From assembly GCF_049680855.1 (NCBI RefSeq), contig NZ_JBMPGS010000005.1, forward strand, positions 1-64,000: a DNA stretch of 64,000 bases, read 5' to 3'. A model generated the notes under the pieces. The model ran no database searches, had not been told where the DNA came from, and worked only from the letters and a program-made list of their open reading frames with translations. The stretch is from Salinimicrobium sp049680855. GTDB lineage: Bacteria > Bacteroidota > Bacteroidia > Flavobacteriales > Flavobacteriaceae. This document shows, in pieces, positions 18,165 to 26,906 of the stretch. Both the position numbers and the translations under genes were made by a program. How positions within the stretch are numbered: position 1 is the first letter of the stretch; each line of letters starts with the position of its first letter.

Positions 18165-19186
18165 ATTTTTTCTTTTATCCAGTTGAACTCTTCTATTTCG
18201 CTAAGCACCTCAGGTGATCTTAATTTATCTTTGTAAAAATTTATGGTTTCTTCCAGGCCGCTGTCAAAATCATATTGTGCTTTGAAACCGGTAATATTAA
18301 AAAACTTATCAGCCTTCACCCATAACCTGGGAACATCAGCTGGTCTTCCCGGTAAATATTCTATTCCTAAATTGTTCTTTTGCATCATAACGAGAAGGCG
18401 GGTGAGCAACTGTTTCATTGAAATTTCTACTCCTGTACCAATATTAAAGGTTTGCCCTGCAAGATCCTGAGAATTTCCTTCCCTGACTATTTCCAAGAAA
18501 CGGTATAGAGCTGCTGCAGTATCCTTGACGTAAAAGAAATCCCGCGTGACACTGCCATCTCCAAACAGCACAGGTTGCTTGTCGAATAGGATCTTAACAA
18601 TACTTCTAGGTAAGATCTCACCTGCGTCTCCTTCGAAATGAGCTCGTGGTCCGTAATTATTAAAAATTCTAAAGATGGTGACAGGAAGCCCGTAACATTC
18701 CAGGTAGGCACTGGTATAGTGTTCTCCCGCGAGTTTACTTGCTCCATAGACGGTTAGTGGATTCGTTGGGGAACCTTCTGTAATAGGAAAAGAGGTAGTA
18801 CGGCCATACACTTCTGAAGTTGAAATATAAAAGAAATGTTCCACATTTCCGGCTCTGGCTGCCTCCAAAACATTTAGAGTACCTTCGGCATTGACCCGGT
18901 GATTATTAAAAGGACTGTGGATAGAATTTCTCACTCCCAGACATGCAAGGTGAAATACGAAATCTATCCCGTGTAATGCCTGCCTGCAAGTTTCCGCATT
19001 AAGGATGTCTCCTTCTAAGAAGTTAAAATCTGGAGATTTTAATGCGTTGGAAAGATTCTCTAAAGACCCGTTTATTAAATTATCCAGTACAGTAACCTGA
19101 TAACCTTCCTCCAGTAGTTTATCAGTCAAATGGGATCCTATGAATCCCGCTCCCCCGGTAATTAAAATATTTTTACTGTTTTTCAT
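18161..19186 (-). CDS. NAD-dependent sugar epimerase/dehydratase (extended SDR)
   Basis: Protein of 341 residues. Glycine motif GGAGFIGSH at residues 11-19, substrate region FHLACLGVRNSIHSP, catalytic TSEVYG and Tyr-x3-Lys in VYGASKLAGE. It belongs to the group of UDP-glucose 4-epimerase/dehydratase-like enzymes. A GDP- or UDP-sugar dehydratase or epimerase are both possible. The gene is flanked on both sides by 4-base ATGA-type overlaps, with the acyltransferase before and the aminotransferase after, so the products are probably made in equal amounts and act in one pathway. Confidence 0.85.
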   Translation of the reverse strand: MKNSKNILITGGAGFIGSHLTDKLLEEGYQVTVLDNLINGSLENLSNALKSPDFNFLEGDILNAETCRQALHGIDFVFHLACLGVRNSIHSPFNNHRVNAEGTLNVLEAARAGNVEHFFYISTSEVYGRTTSFPITEGSPTNPLTVYGASKLAGEHYTSAYLECYGLPVTIFRIFNNYGPRAHFEGDAGEILPRSIVKILFDKQPVLFGDGSVTRDFFYVKDTAAALYRFLEIVREGNSQDLAGQTFNIGTGVEISMKQLLTRLLVMMQKNNLGIEYLPGRPADVPRLWVKADKFFNITGFKAQYDFDSGLEETINFYKDKLRSPEVLSEIEEFNWIKEKI

Positions 19187-19833
19187 TTGAAGTTAGGATC
19201 AGTTAATACAAGATTTAGGTTTCGGGCGGGATTACCCACCATTCTTGATCCGGAGTCAACATCTTTTAGTACGTTACTTCCAATTCCTACTAGAGAAGTG
19301 TCCCCGATTCTTATTCCGTTAATGATAGTCGACCCACTGCCGATATAGCAATTTCTACCAATTAAGGTACCCCCTGCCACCACTACGCTGCTTCCGATCA
19401 ATGTGTAATCCTGCACCTGTGAATCATGATGTATAACGGAATTAGGCAGGATACACACGTGATCGCCTATAACAGCATTACTGGTAAGTACTACTCCTGC
19501 CATTATGAGGCAATTCTTTCCAATTGTCACTCCTCGGCCTACATGAGCTGTAGGATGAATAAGAGTTATAAATCTGTCTTGATCTTGTACTAAAGAAGAG
19601 ATTAACTCTTTTCTATTCAAAAAACTCTGGGGGCTGCCAGGTACTGCCAAAAGATGGATCTCCTTATGCTGCAGTATATCTCTTCCAAGAATCTCATATT
19701 CCGGTGCAGATTTATTAGTGTCATCATCTAGGAAACCCAGAAAATCATATTCTGATGTATTCAGACAATCCAGCGCCTCAATAGCGTTTCCATTAAAGGG
19801 AAAAAGCACCAGTTTTTTGCGAGTCATGATCAA
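19183..19833 (-). CDS. PglD/NeuD-family sugar acyltransferase
   Basis: Protein of 216 residues (translation starts at M1 or M3). An N-terminal Rossmann-like part (KLVLFPFNGNAIEALDCLN; FLDDDTNK) is followed by a left-handed beta-helix of hexapeptides (HVGRGVTIGKNCLIM, NAVIGDHVCIL, IGSSVVVAGGTLIG, IGIGSN-type), which ends MVGNPARNL. This two-part layout is that of PglD/NeuD enzymes, which acetylate the amino group of UDP-4-amino sugars or O-acetylate sialic acid. Catalysis uses a conserved His, plausibly that in IHHDSQVQD. Both ends are coupled by 4-base overlaps with aminotransferase and SDR genes, consistent with N-acetylation of an amino sugar. Confidence 0.83.
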   Translation of the reverse strand: MIMTRKKLVLFPFNGNAIEALDCLNTSEYDFLGFLDDDTNKSAPEYEILGRDILQHKEIHLLAVPGSPQSFLNRKELISSLVQDQDRFITLIHPTAHVGRGVTIGKNCLIMAGVVLTSNAVIGDHVCILPNSVIHHDSQVQDYTLIGSSVVVAGGTLIGRNCYIGSGSTIINGIRIGDTSLVGIGSNVLKDVDSGSRMVGNPARNLNLVLTDPNFK

Positions 19834-20948
19834 TAAAGGTTAAGCACCTCAATAACCCTGCTCACTTCCTCCTCTGTCATTTCTGCATACATGGGAAGAG
19901 AAATACAATGACTCGCCAAATATTCTGCATGAGGCATATCCCCTTGTTGATAGTTTAGAGTTGAATATGCTTTTTGCAGGTGACAAGACACCGGATAATG
20001 AAAACCCGGATGAATATTATGTTCGTTCAAATATCTTTGTAAATCCATCCTGTCCTCAGTACAGATCACAAAAAGATGATATACCGAATCTGCCCAAGAC
20101 GGTTGAAACTGCATTTTTATTTTGGGGTTATTTATCTGTTCCTGATAAAGTTTAGCTATTTCCCTTCTGCGATTATTCCAGGAAGGCAGATACTTTAGCT
20201 TTATCCGAAGCGAAGCTCCTTCAAGTCCTCCCATTCTCATGTTATATCCTACTTCGTCATGGTAATATCGCACCACACATCCGTGGTTCCTTAAACTAAG
20301 CAGGTGAGTGTAATATTCTTCATTATTTGTTGTAATACCACCTCCTTCCCCATAGGCACCTAGATTCTTACCGGGATAGAAACTGAAACAGCCCATTTCT
20401 CCAAAACCTCCAACAGCCTGCTTTTTATACAGAGCACCATGAGCCTGGGCAGCGTCCTCTATAAGATAAAGTCCGTTACTCTCACACGTTTGTGACACTG
20501 CGGCTACGTCGAATGGCTGCCCGTATAAGTGAACTCCAATAACAGCCTTCGTTTTTGTGGTGATCTTCTCATTTATTTTTTCAGCGTCTATTTGCCATGT
20601 ATCCTCTCTGCAATCAACAAAAACAGGAGTGGCCCCTGCATAAGTAACAGCCCAGGCTGTTGCTATGAACGTATTGGCAGGTACTATAACCTCATCTCCG
20701 GGTCCAATTCCCAAAGCGAGGAGAGCAAGATGTAGCGCTGAAGTTCCATTATTGACCCCGACCGCAAATCTTGTACGGCAGAAACCGGCAAAATCCTTTT
20801 CAAAATTTTCCACAAAAGAACCTCCCGAGAAAGCGGTCTGATCATATACCTCCTCAAAAGCTGTAAATATCTCGCTCTTGATACTCTCATGCTGACGATT
20901 TAGATCCAGACACTGAATCTTACTAATATTTTTTTGTAATACAGTCAT
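19830..20948 (-). CDS. DegT/DnrJ/EryC1/StrS aminotransferase (WbpE/FdtB-like)
   Basis: Protein of 372 residues with VNNGTSALHLALLALGIGPGDEV (about 65-87, split here by the PLP phosphate site), EDAAQAHGA (164-172) and PLP Lys194 in SFYPGKNLGAYGEGG. The FYPGKNLGA form is typical of 3-amino sugar enzymes such as WbpE/WlbC and FdtB/QdtB. Upstream are an acetyltransferase and a Gfo/Idh oxidoreductase, so a WbpB-WbpD-WbpE-like route to a 3-N-acetylated sugar is the best reading. A 4-base overlap couples it to the PglD-like gene. The substrate is inferred. Confidence 0.87.
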   Translation of the reverse strand: MTVLQKNISKIQCLDLNRQHESIKSEIFTAFEEVYDQTAFSGGSFVENFEKDFAGFCRTRFAVGVNNGTSALHLALLALGIGPGDEVIVPANTFIATAWAVTYAGATPVFVDCREDTWQIDAEKINEKITTKTKAVIGVHLYGQPFDVAAVSQTCESNGLYLIEDAAQAHGALYKKQAVGGFGEMGCFSFYPGKNLGAYGEGGGITTNNEEYYTHLLSLRNHGCVVRYYHDEVGYNMRMGGLEGASLRIKLKYLPSWNNRRREIAKLYQEQINNPKIKMQFQPSWADSVYHLFVICTEDRMDLQRYLNEHNIHPGFHYPVSCHLQKAYSTLNYQQGDMPHAEYLASHCISLPMYAEMTEEEVSRVIEVLNLY

Positions 20949-21034
20949 ATTCTTCTATTTAAACACTATTGAAAAAAGGGATTTTAAGGATGCTTTCTGC
21001 TTATAAGTCCTCTGGTAATACTTCTATGGGAATC

Positions 21035-21547
21035 TCAATCATGTTTTATCAAAACTTCGCTATTCTGTTTAATGATTCTGGCTGGATTACCCGCCACAAC
21101 AGCTCCTTCCGGAACATTCCGGGTAACCACAGCACCAGCGCCAACTATAGCTTTCTTTCCTATTTTAATTCCGCAAAGAATGGTGGCACTTGAACCAATG
21201 GAAGCACCTTCTTCCACGAGAGTTTCCATACACTGCCAATCAGCCTCACTTTGCATAGAACCGTCTTCATTCGTAGCCCTTGGAAATTTATCGTTGATAA
21301 AAGTCACGTTGTGACCAATGAACACATTGTTTTTAATGTGAACCCCTTCACAAATAAATGAGTGACTCGATATTTTGCAGTTTTTACCAATGGTGGCTCC
21401 TTTCTGGATTTCAACAAAAGTGCCCACTTTAGTACCGTCATCAATACTACATCCATAAGCATTTACGAAATTGTAGATTTTTACTCCCTTGCCCAAGCTC
21501 ACATTTTGGAGACTTTGCTTCTCATTCTCAACTGTTATTACTTCCAT
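21035..21547 (-). CDS. Hexapeptide-repeat N-acetyltransferase (WbpD/WlbB/QdtC-like)
   Basis: Protein of 170 residues, almost entirely left-handed beta-helix: LGKGVKIYNFVNAYGCSI, VGTFVEIQKGATIGKN, IKNNVFIGHNVTFINDKFPRA, IGSSATILCGIKIG, ending VAGNPARIIKQN. The FINDKFPRA loop is typical of the WbpD/WlbB/QdtC group, which N-acetylates 3-amino sugars on nucleotide carriers. It is followed 86 bases later by the matching type of aminotransferase and preceded, 11 bases away, by the oxidoreductase. Confidence 0.87.
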   Translation of the reverse strand: MEVITVENEKQSLQNVSLGKGVKIYNFVNAYGCSIDDGTKVGTFVEIQKGATIGKNCKISSHSFICEGVHIKNNVFIGHNVTFINDKFPRATNEDGSMQSEADWQCMETLVEEGASIGSSATILCGIKIGKKAIVGAGAVVTRNVPEGAVVAGNPARIIKQNSEVLIKHD

Positions 21548-21558
21548 ATTGTAGATTA

Positions 21559-22596
21559 TTATGAGTGAATAAGGGCTGTAGCACAGGAAGGTTCTAATAC
21601 GACTTCTTTGCCATGGCTTTGAAGGGATTTAGTAGAAGCTTCCAGAATACGTACTACATCCAAGCCAAGGTATGAGGAGGATCTCGGTGTGTTTTTGTGC
21701 TCAATGCAACTAATGAAATCTTCCGCCATACTCAATAGAGCCTCCGAAGTTGCGACTTTAGGGACAAAAATGTCTCCTGTTCTATAATCTACCAGAACCT
21801 GCTTCTTTTCTTCATCTGTTGCATAACTATATCCCGTATCATACACTTTTATTTTCTCTGTAGGTTCAAGGTCATTAAAAAGAATCATCTTTTTATCTCC
21901 ACCAATCAGCATCATTCTCACCTTAACAGGGCTGCTCCAGGAACAATTGAAATGAGCAATAAGTCCGGATTCAAAATTTATCGTGAGATAGGCTATGTTC
22001 TCTATCCGGTTTTCAGTGTGGGTAATACCCCGTGCATTCACACTGTAAGGCTGTTCCCCTACCAGGTACCTCAAGATCGAAAGGTCGTGGGGCGCAAGAT
22101 CCCACAACACGTTTATATCTGATTGAAATAATCCCAGGTTTATCCTGGTAGAGTCTAAATATTTTACAGTTCCTAATTCCCTGCGATCGATTAGCTGCTT
22201 CATTTTCTCTACAGCTCCCGTATATAGATAGGTGTGATCCACCATAAGAAGCACTCCTTTCTGCTCGGCCAGATCTATTAATATTTCAGCCTCTTCTACA
22301 GAAGACGTCATGGGTTTTTCCAATAACACATTTTTTCCGGCAAGAATTGCTGTCCTGGCAAGTTCGAAATGTGTAAAAACAGGGGTAGCTATAATTACAG
22401 CGTCGATTCCCGGGTCATGAATGACATCTCGGGCATCTTTCACTCCTTTCACAGACGGAAAGGAGCGCTCCAGTTGCTGTAGCCTTTCAGAACGAAAGTC
22501 AGCCACAGATTTGACACAGCAGTTCTTTGCCGCAAAAAAATTTCTTACCAGGTTTGGTCCCCAGTATCCGTATCCTATAATTCCAACGTTTATCAT
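21559..22596 (-). CDS. Gfo/Idh/MocA-family sugar oxidoreductase
   Basis: Protein of 345 residues. The N-terminal dinucleotide fold has IIGYGYWGPNLVRNF, the Gfo/Idh signature EKPM is at about residues 93-96, and the C-terminal substrate domain includes HDLSILRYLVG with the catalytic-type histidine (DLAPHD). With the next two genes it resembles the WbpB-D-E (WlbA-B-C) set, in which the enzyme oxidises C3 of a UDP-N-acetyl-hexose(uronate) before transamination. EKPM instead of the more common EKPL is a minor variant. Family certain, substrate inferred. Confidence 0.87.
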   Translation of the reverse strand: MINVGIIGYGYWGPNLVRNFFAAKNCCVKSVADFRSERLQQLERSFPSVKGVKDARDVIHDPGIDAVIIATPVFTHFELARTAILAGKNVLLEKPMTSSVEEAEILIDLAEQKGVLLMVDHTYLYTGAVEKMKQLIDRRELGTVKYLDSTRINLGLFQSDINVLWDLAPHDLSILRYLVGEQPYSVNARGITHTENRIENIAYLTINFESGLIAHFNCSWSSPVKVRMMLIGGDKKMILFNDLEPTEKIKVYDTGYSYATDEEKKQVLVDYRTGDIFVPKVATSEALLSMAEDFISCIEHKNTPRSSSYLGLDVVRILEASTKSLQSHGKEVVLEPSCATALIHS

Positions 22597-22674
22597 GAGA
22601 TGGTTTTATTTACAGTGAGTATGAAAAGCTGCCGAGAGGTAATCTTTAACTCTATAAAAAGACAGCTGTGAAGT

Positions 22675-23844
22675 TTAAAGCTTTATGGAAGTTGAGTTGT
22701 ACACACTGGACTTATACCACATGTAAAGCCTGTATACCCCCTCGTCCAGCTCGATGTCGTATTTCCATCCCAATGCTTTGAGCCTGGAGACATCTGTAAG
22801 TTTTCGAAAAGCACCATCAGGCTTAGAGGTGTCAAAAAACAGCTTTCCTTTATATTTTACGATCACTTTTACAATTTCTGCCAGGTGCGCAATTGATATC
22901 TCCCTTCCGGTTCCTATGTTAATATGGGTGTTTCTTACTTCCTTGATGAACCCATTCATTTTTTCCTGAAGTTCTACAATATCCTGAAAATCATACCTTT
23001 CCATCAAAAAAACACAGGCATCTGCCATTTCCTCACTCCACAGGAATTCACGAAGGGGCTTTCCACTGCCCCAAATTTCGATAGCCACAGAAGTATCTGA
23101 TTCTACACCTCCGCCCAATTGCATGTCTGAATCCTTAGCACGTCGAACTCCGTACTTGTGAAGGATCTTTATAATCTCTTTTTTACCCTGACTGCCATCA
23201 ACACCTTCTATTGGTCTCTTATTCAGGTCATCTGCTATAGCCTCCCAATCGTTGTTTTCCAAGGCTTTTCCTAAATGCATCTTCCGGATAAGTGCTGGCA
23301 AAACATGAGATTTCTCAAGATCGAAATTATCTTTCGGCCCGTAAAGGTTTGTTGGCATTACAGAAATGAAGTTAGTACCATACTGAAGGTTATAACTTTC
23401 ACACATTTTAATACCAGCTATTTTTGTTATGGCATAAGGCTCATTGGTATATTCAAGAGTATCGGTAAGTAAGTATTCTTCTTTTATAGGTTGAGGACTG
23501 TCTTTAGGATAAATACAAGTACTCCCAAAGAACATAAGTTTCTTCACCTTGTGGAGGTAACTTGCATGGATCACGTTAGTCTGGATCATTGTGTTCTGAT
23601 AAATTGCATCTGCCCTGTAAATATTGTTAGCTATAATTCCTCCCACACGTGCAGCGGCGAGAAAGACGCATTCAGGTCTTTCGTTTTCGAAAAAACAGGA
23701 GACGGCTTTTGCATCTGTAAGATCCAACTCCTGCCGGGTACGGGTTATTAGATTAGAATACCCCTTTTTCCTCAAGTCATTGAAGATGGCACTCCCCACA
23801 AGACCGCGATGTCCTGCAATGTATATTTTGGAATCTGTTTTCAT
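22675..23844 (-). CDS. fcl: GDP-L-fucose synthase
   Basis: About 389 residues from ATG 23844 (an ATG three codons earlier, at 23853, is equally possible). Motifs: glycine loop AGHRGLVGSAI, GSTCIYPKDSPQPIKEEYLLT, and Tyr-x3-Lys in EPYAITKIAG, all diagnostic of GDP-4-keto-6-deoxymannose epimerase/reductase. It is longer than the E. coli enzyme (321) because of an insert of about 60 residues (around 195-255, containing RPIEGVDGSQGKKEIIKIL), which is common in Bacteroidetes homologues. It works directly after Gmd, the gene just upstream, to make GDP-L-fucose. Confidence 0.95.
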   Translation of the reverse strand: MKTDSKIYIAGHRGLVGSAIFNDLRKKGYSNLITRTRQELDLTDAKAVSCFFENERPECVFLAAARVGGIIANNIYRADAIYQNTMIQTNVIHASYLHKVKKLMFFGSTCIYPKDSPQPIKEEYLLTDTLEYTNEPYAITKIAGIKMCESYNLQYGTNFISVMPTNLYGPKDNFDLEKSHVLPALIRKMHLGKALENNDWEAIADDLNKRPIEGVDGSQGKKEIIKILHKYGVRRAKDSDMQLGGGVESDTSVAIEIWGSGKPLREFLWSEEMADACVFLMERYDFQDIVELQEKMNGFIKEVRNTHINIGTGREISIAHLAEIVKVIVKYKGKLFFDTSKPDGAFRKLTDVSRLKALGWKYDIELDEGVYRLYMWYKSSVYNSTSIKL

Positions 23845-23965
23845 TTTTATCAATTTGGCTCAACAATGTTTCCAGTTAAAAAAATTTGTTTTCTATCAAT
23901 TTAGGTAAGCTAACGGTCGCGGATATGTTCTGAATATTATCTTACTTTTTATCATTTGGACTTCT

Positions 23966-25078
23966 TTACTCAAAGTAGTTCAGTACCCTGAATCCTGATT
24001 CTTTGAGACTATTTTCCTTTTGCATCAAATTAAGATCATGATGCATCATTTCCTTTACAAGAAAATGGAGGTCGTGGTCTGGAACCCATCCAAGTTTAGT
24101 TTTTGCTTTAGTCGCGTCTCCCACCAACAGCTCCACCTCTGTAGGTCTGTAATATCGGGGATCTACTGCCAACACTTCTGTTCCTTCCGCAATTTGGTAC
24201 TCCGGATTAGTACAACACATTATATAGGCTTTTTCTGCAGGACCCTCTCCTTCGAATTTTAACTGCATTCCCACTTCTGCAAAGGCCAGGCTCACAAAAT
24301 CTCTAACAGTTGTAGTTATTCCGGTGGCAATCACCCAGTCTTCAGGCTCGTTTGCCTGCAAAATCATCCACATCATGCGCACGTAGTCTTTAGCGTGGCC
24401 CCAGTCCCGTCGAGCATCAAGATTCCCCAGATAGAGCTTGTCTTGCAGTCCCAGAGCAATCCTGGCAGCAGCCCTGGTTATTTTTCGGGTAACAAAAGTT
24501 TCACCCCTCATGGGTGACTCATGGTTAAACAATATTCCATTACAGGCAAACATTCCGTAAGCCTCTCTGTAATTCACCGTTATCCAGTAGGCGTATAATT
24601 TTGCCACTGCATACGGACTTCTGGGATAGAAGGGTGTGGTCTCATTTTGCGGAACTTCCTGTACTTTTCCGTAGAGTTCCGAAGTGGAAGCCTGATAAAT
24701 CCTGGTCTTCTTTTCAAGTCCGAGCAATCTTACAGCATCCAGAATTCTAAGAGTACCCAGCGCATCTGTATTTCCTGTGTATTCAGGAATTTCAAAGGAA
24801 ACCTGCACATGGCTCATGGCCGCGAGGTTGTAGATCTCATCAGGTTGAATAGTCTGGATGAGCCGAATAAGATTCGTGCTGTCGGTCATGTCGCCGTAGT
24901 GCAGGATAAAATTGCGATTCTCCACGTGGGGATCCTGGTACAAATGATCTATCCGTTCAGTATTAAACTGAGAGGAACGACGTTTAATACCATGGACGAC
25001 ATATCCTTTATTCAAAAGAAATTCGCTTAGGTAAGCTCCGTCCTGGCCAGTTACTCCTGTTATTAATGCTATTTTCAT
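23966..25078 (-). CDS. gmd: GDP-mannose 4,6-dehydratase
   Basis: Protein of 370 residues, normal length. Cofactor motif GVTGQDG at 8-14; catalytic STSE (131-134) and Tyr156-x3-Lys160 (SPYAVAK); RRSSQFNTERIDHLY and HESPMRGETFVTRKIT are signatures of the family. It converts GDP-mannose to GDP-4-keto-6-deoxymannose, the precursor of GDP-L-fucose and GDP-perosamine-type sugars. It is the first biosynthetic gene of the locus, 257 bases downstream of the antiterminator gene. Confidence 0.97.
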   Translation of the reverse strand: MKIALITGVTGQDGAYLSEFLLNKGYVVHGIKRRSSQFNTERIDHLYQDPHVENRNFILHYGDMTDSTNLIRLIQTIQPDEIYNLAAMSHVQVSFEIPEYTGNTDALGTLRILDAVRLLGLEKKTRIYQASTSELYGKVQEVPQNETTPFYPRSPYAVAKLYAYWITVNYREAYGMFACNGILFNHESPMRGETFVTRKITRAAARIALGLQDKLYLGNLDARRDWGHAKDYVRMMWMILQANEPEDWVIATGITTTVRDFVSLAFAEVGMQLKFEGEGPAEKAYIMCCTNPEYQIAEGTEVLAVDPRYYRPTEVELLVGDATKAKTKLGWVPDHDLHFLVKEMMHHDLNLMQKENSLKESGFRVLNYFE

Positions 25079-25149
25079 TTTTTATTGCTTAAATTAACAT
25101 GACAGTTCCATTCATGATACTGAGGAAATTATAAATATTTGCGAAGTGA

Positions 25150-25198
25150 TTTTAGAGATTAACAAAGTGAATCTATTATGTTACAATCACCTCTAAAA
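25150..25198 (-). repeat. Inverted repeat between upxY-like gene and gmd
   Basis: TTTTAGAG at 25150-25157 pairs perfectly with CTCTAAAA at 25191-25198 across a 33-base loop. It lies in the 257-base untranslated gap (25079-25335) that separates the antiterminator gene from gmd. There is no U tract on the minus strand, so it is not a typical terminator. It may be an RNA structure or protein site; nothing else stands out in the gap. Confidence 0.4.
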
Positions 25199-25335
25199 GC
25201 AAAGAATTCTTTTGAATGATTCAGAGAAATAATTTCTGTTGCATCAGAAAATGGGAATGTAAAATCGGCTGAAATAAAGTATCAACTTTACACATTTCCT
25301 CTTTTTCATATAAAGCAACAAGTATAAATTCCCAG

Positions 25336-25824
25336 CTATACCACATTGCCCAAAACCTCCCGCGTTTTTGCATTCACAGTACAACCCAGCCCCAGAAGAA
25401 TGAGTTTCGTTCTTTTTGTCCCCACTTCTTGTATTATAGCTTCCTCATCTTTAAACGCACCTGACCCGATAATCACTTTGTCACCTGGAGATAAATGACT
25501 TATTGAAACCTCTTCAAGCTCCTCACCTCCTAACCATTGCTGTATTACTTCAATCTCGCGATCCCTCACGATGGCAGGTCGGCCCAACCAGTAGAGATAC
25601 CTCACCACTCCGGGAACCTCAAACACCTTTTCCCTATCTTTCTCCTTTAGCTTGACAAAAACATAGGAGCGAAAAAGAGGAACGGTTATTCTTTTCTTTC
25701 GGTCGCTCCATTGTCTCACCTCAGTAGTCATAGGACAATACACCTCAAAATTTAATTTTCTAAGAGTATCAGCAACTCTCTTTTCTGCTTTAGCCCTTGT
25801 AAATAGTACGTACCACATATTCAT
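25336..25824 (-). CDS. UpxY-family transcription antiterminator (NusG paralogue)
   Basis: Protein of 162 residues (start at 25824, or M3 at 25818: MWYVLFTRAKAEKRVADTL). The NGN domain occupies about residues 3-100 (LFRSYVFVKLKE, VPGVVRYLYWLGRPAIV), followed by a KOW-like segment around 125-150 (LSPGDKVIIGSGAFKDEEAIIQEVG). Specialised NusG paralogues of this kind (UpxY in Bacteroides, LoaP and RfaH elsewhere) are known to be encoded first in capsule or exopolysaccharide operons and to let RNA polymerase read through the long operon. Here it heads a run of about 22 minus-strand genes. The RNA or DNA element it recognises is not known; the 1.1-kb leader is the place to look. Confidence 0.88.
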   Translation of the reverse strand: MNMWYVLFTRAKAEKRVADTLRKLNFEVYCPMTTEVRQWSDRKKRITVPLFRSYVFVKLKEKDREKVFEVPGVVRYLYWLGRPAIVRDREIEVIQQWLGGEELEEVSISHLSPGDKVIIGSGAFKDEEAIIQEVGTKRTKLILLGLGCTVNAKTREVLGNVV

Positions 25825-26906
25825 TTAAATTTTTACCGAAGATTCTCGGCGTAAATGAAAATTTATTTAATATTAAGCTTATCCTTCAATCAAATTTTTA
25901 AAAAGCTATCGCATTGTAAGTAACACTTGTATTACTTACTTGAGATGAAAATAATTAAAGGGGGAATTACAATTCCAACATAGAATTATGATGGAACCAG
26001 TTTCTGATAACCAGAATTTTTAAGAAAGTCAATATTTGTTAACTTGGTTTAAACAGTATAATTATAATAGGGGAGAAAATACGTCGAGAAGATCGTCTCA
26101 TGGCTTCGCCGGGTGAGTCACATAAATGTTCTCACAGGCATTCTACAATGTCTTTTACAGACGCATGAAAAAAAAGGGGAATGACTTTTTCATATATTTA
26201 AAAGTATAAATAATTCTTAAATACCAGAATTTCACCATGTTAATGTTTTCTAAATATGATCTTTATTATTAATTTTATTATTATTTAAAATAACCTTTAT
26301 ATAATTTCTAAATTTACACTTCCCCAGTACATTTAAATTAAATTATTATATGCTTTTTAACATAATCACCTTATATTCATCTACAATAGATTTTTTTGTT
26401 TGTTCAGAATATTATTTTCTCTTCGCTTAAATGCACGTTTTTATCTTTATACTACAAAAGGTTAAACAGCTTAATTAGATGCTTGATGCTCGCTATTGAA
26501 AGAAAAAAAGGCTTAGCTTGATTCTAGCTATCTTTTCACTATGAATCCAAATAATTACCTCGCAAGTTGTTAATAAAAAGTTAATCAAAGAAAATTCCTA
26601 CAAGTTATACGCAAATGCGAAACATACCTGCTCCTTATTAAACTTTTTAAGAAAATTTCTTTGTCCTTGGGTTAGAGAAATTGGAAGTTTACATTATTGA
26701 TTAACAGATGTTTATGTATTTTAAAAAGTTGAATCTATTTTTCATATCTTTAAATATCCAATTTAGTATCTACCAAACTTTAGCAAAAAAGTTCATAAAA
26801 AAGCCAAACTAGTAAGTATTTTCCTAAGATCAGCAATATCCCATACATCAAATTTTTAAACATAAATACAGTTAATGATTCCGAACTTTACCGCAAAATC
26901 GTCTCT
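25825..26906. other. 1.08-kb gene-free, AT-rich leader between the polysaccharide locus and the DUF423 gene
   Basis: No supportable gene. Two inverted repeats lie near the upxY-like start: GTAAGTAA (25916-25923) with TTACTTAC (25932-25939), loop 8; and GGAATT (25963-25968) with AATTCC (25971-25976), loop 2. A short, less AT-rich island at about 26085-26165 carries GTGAG...CTCAC (inverted). I found no exact TAnnTTTG/TTTG promoter on the minus strand, so the operon promoter is not located. The stretch is long for this compact genome and probably holds the promoter and 5' leader of the polysaccharide operon. Confidence 0.5.
25916..25939 (-). repeat. Perfect 8-bp inverted repeat upstream of the upxY-like gene
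   Basis: GTAAGTAA and TTACTTAC are exact reverse complements with an 8-base loop. The repeat is 92 bases before the antiterminator start codon. As RNA on the minus strand it forms a stable-looking hairpin followed about 12 bases later by a short U run (gcttttt), so it could be a leader hairpin, a pause site or a weak terminator. Function unknown. Confidence 0.45.

Noticed and set aside
26432..26752. TATCTTTA-like sequences upstream of the DUF423 gene as promoters
   Set aside because: None has a TTTG partner at 19-21 bases, and in such AT-rich sequence chance matches are expected.
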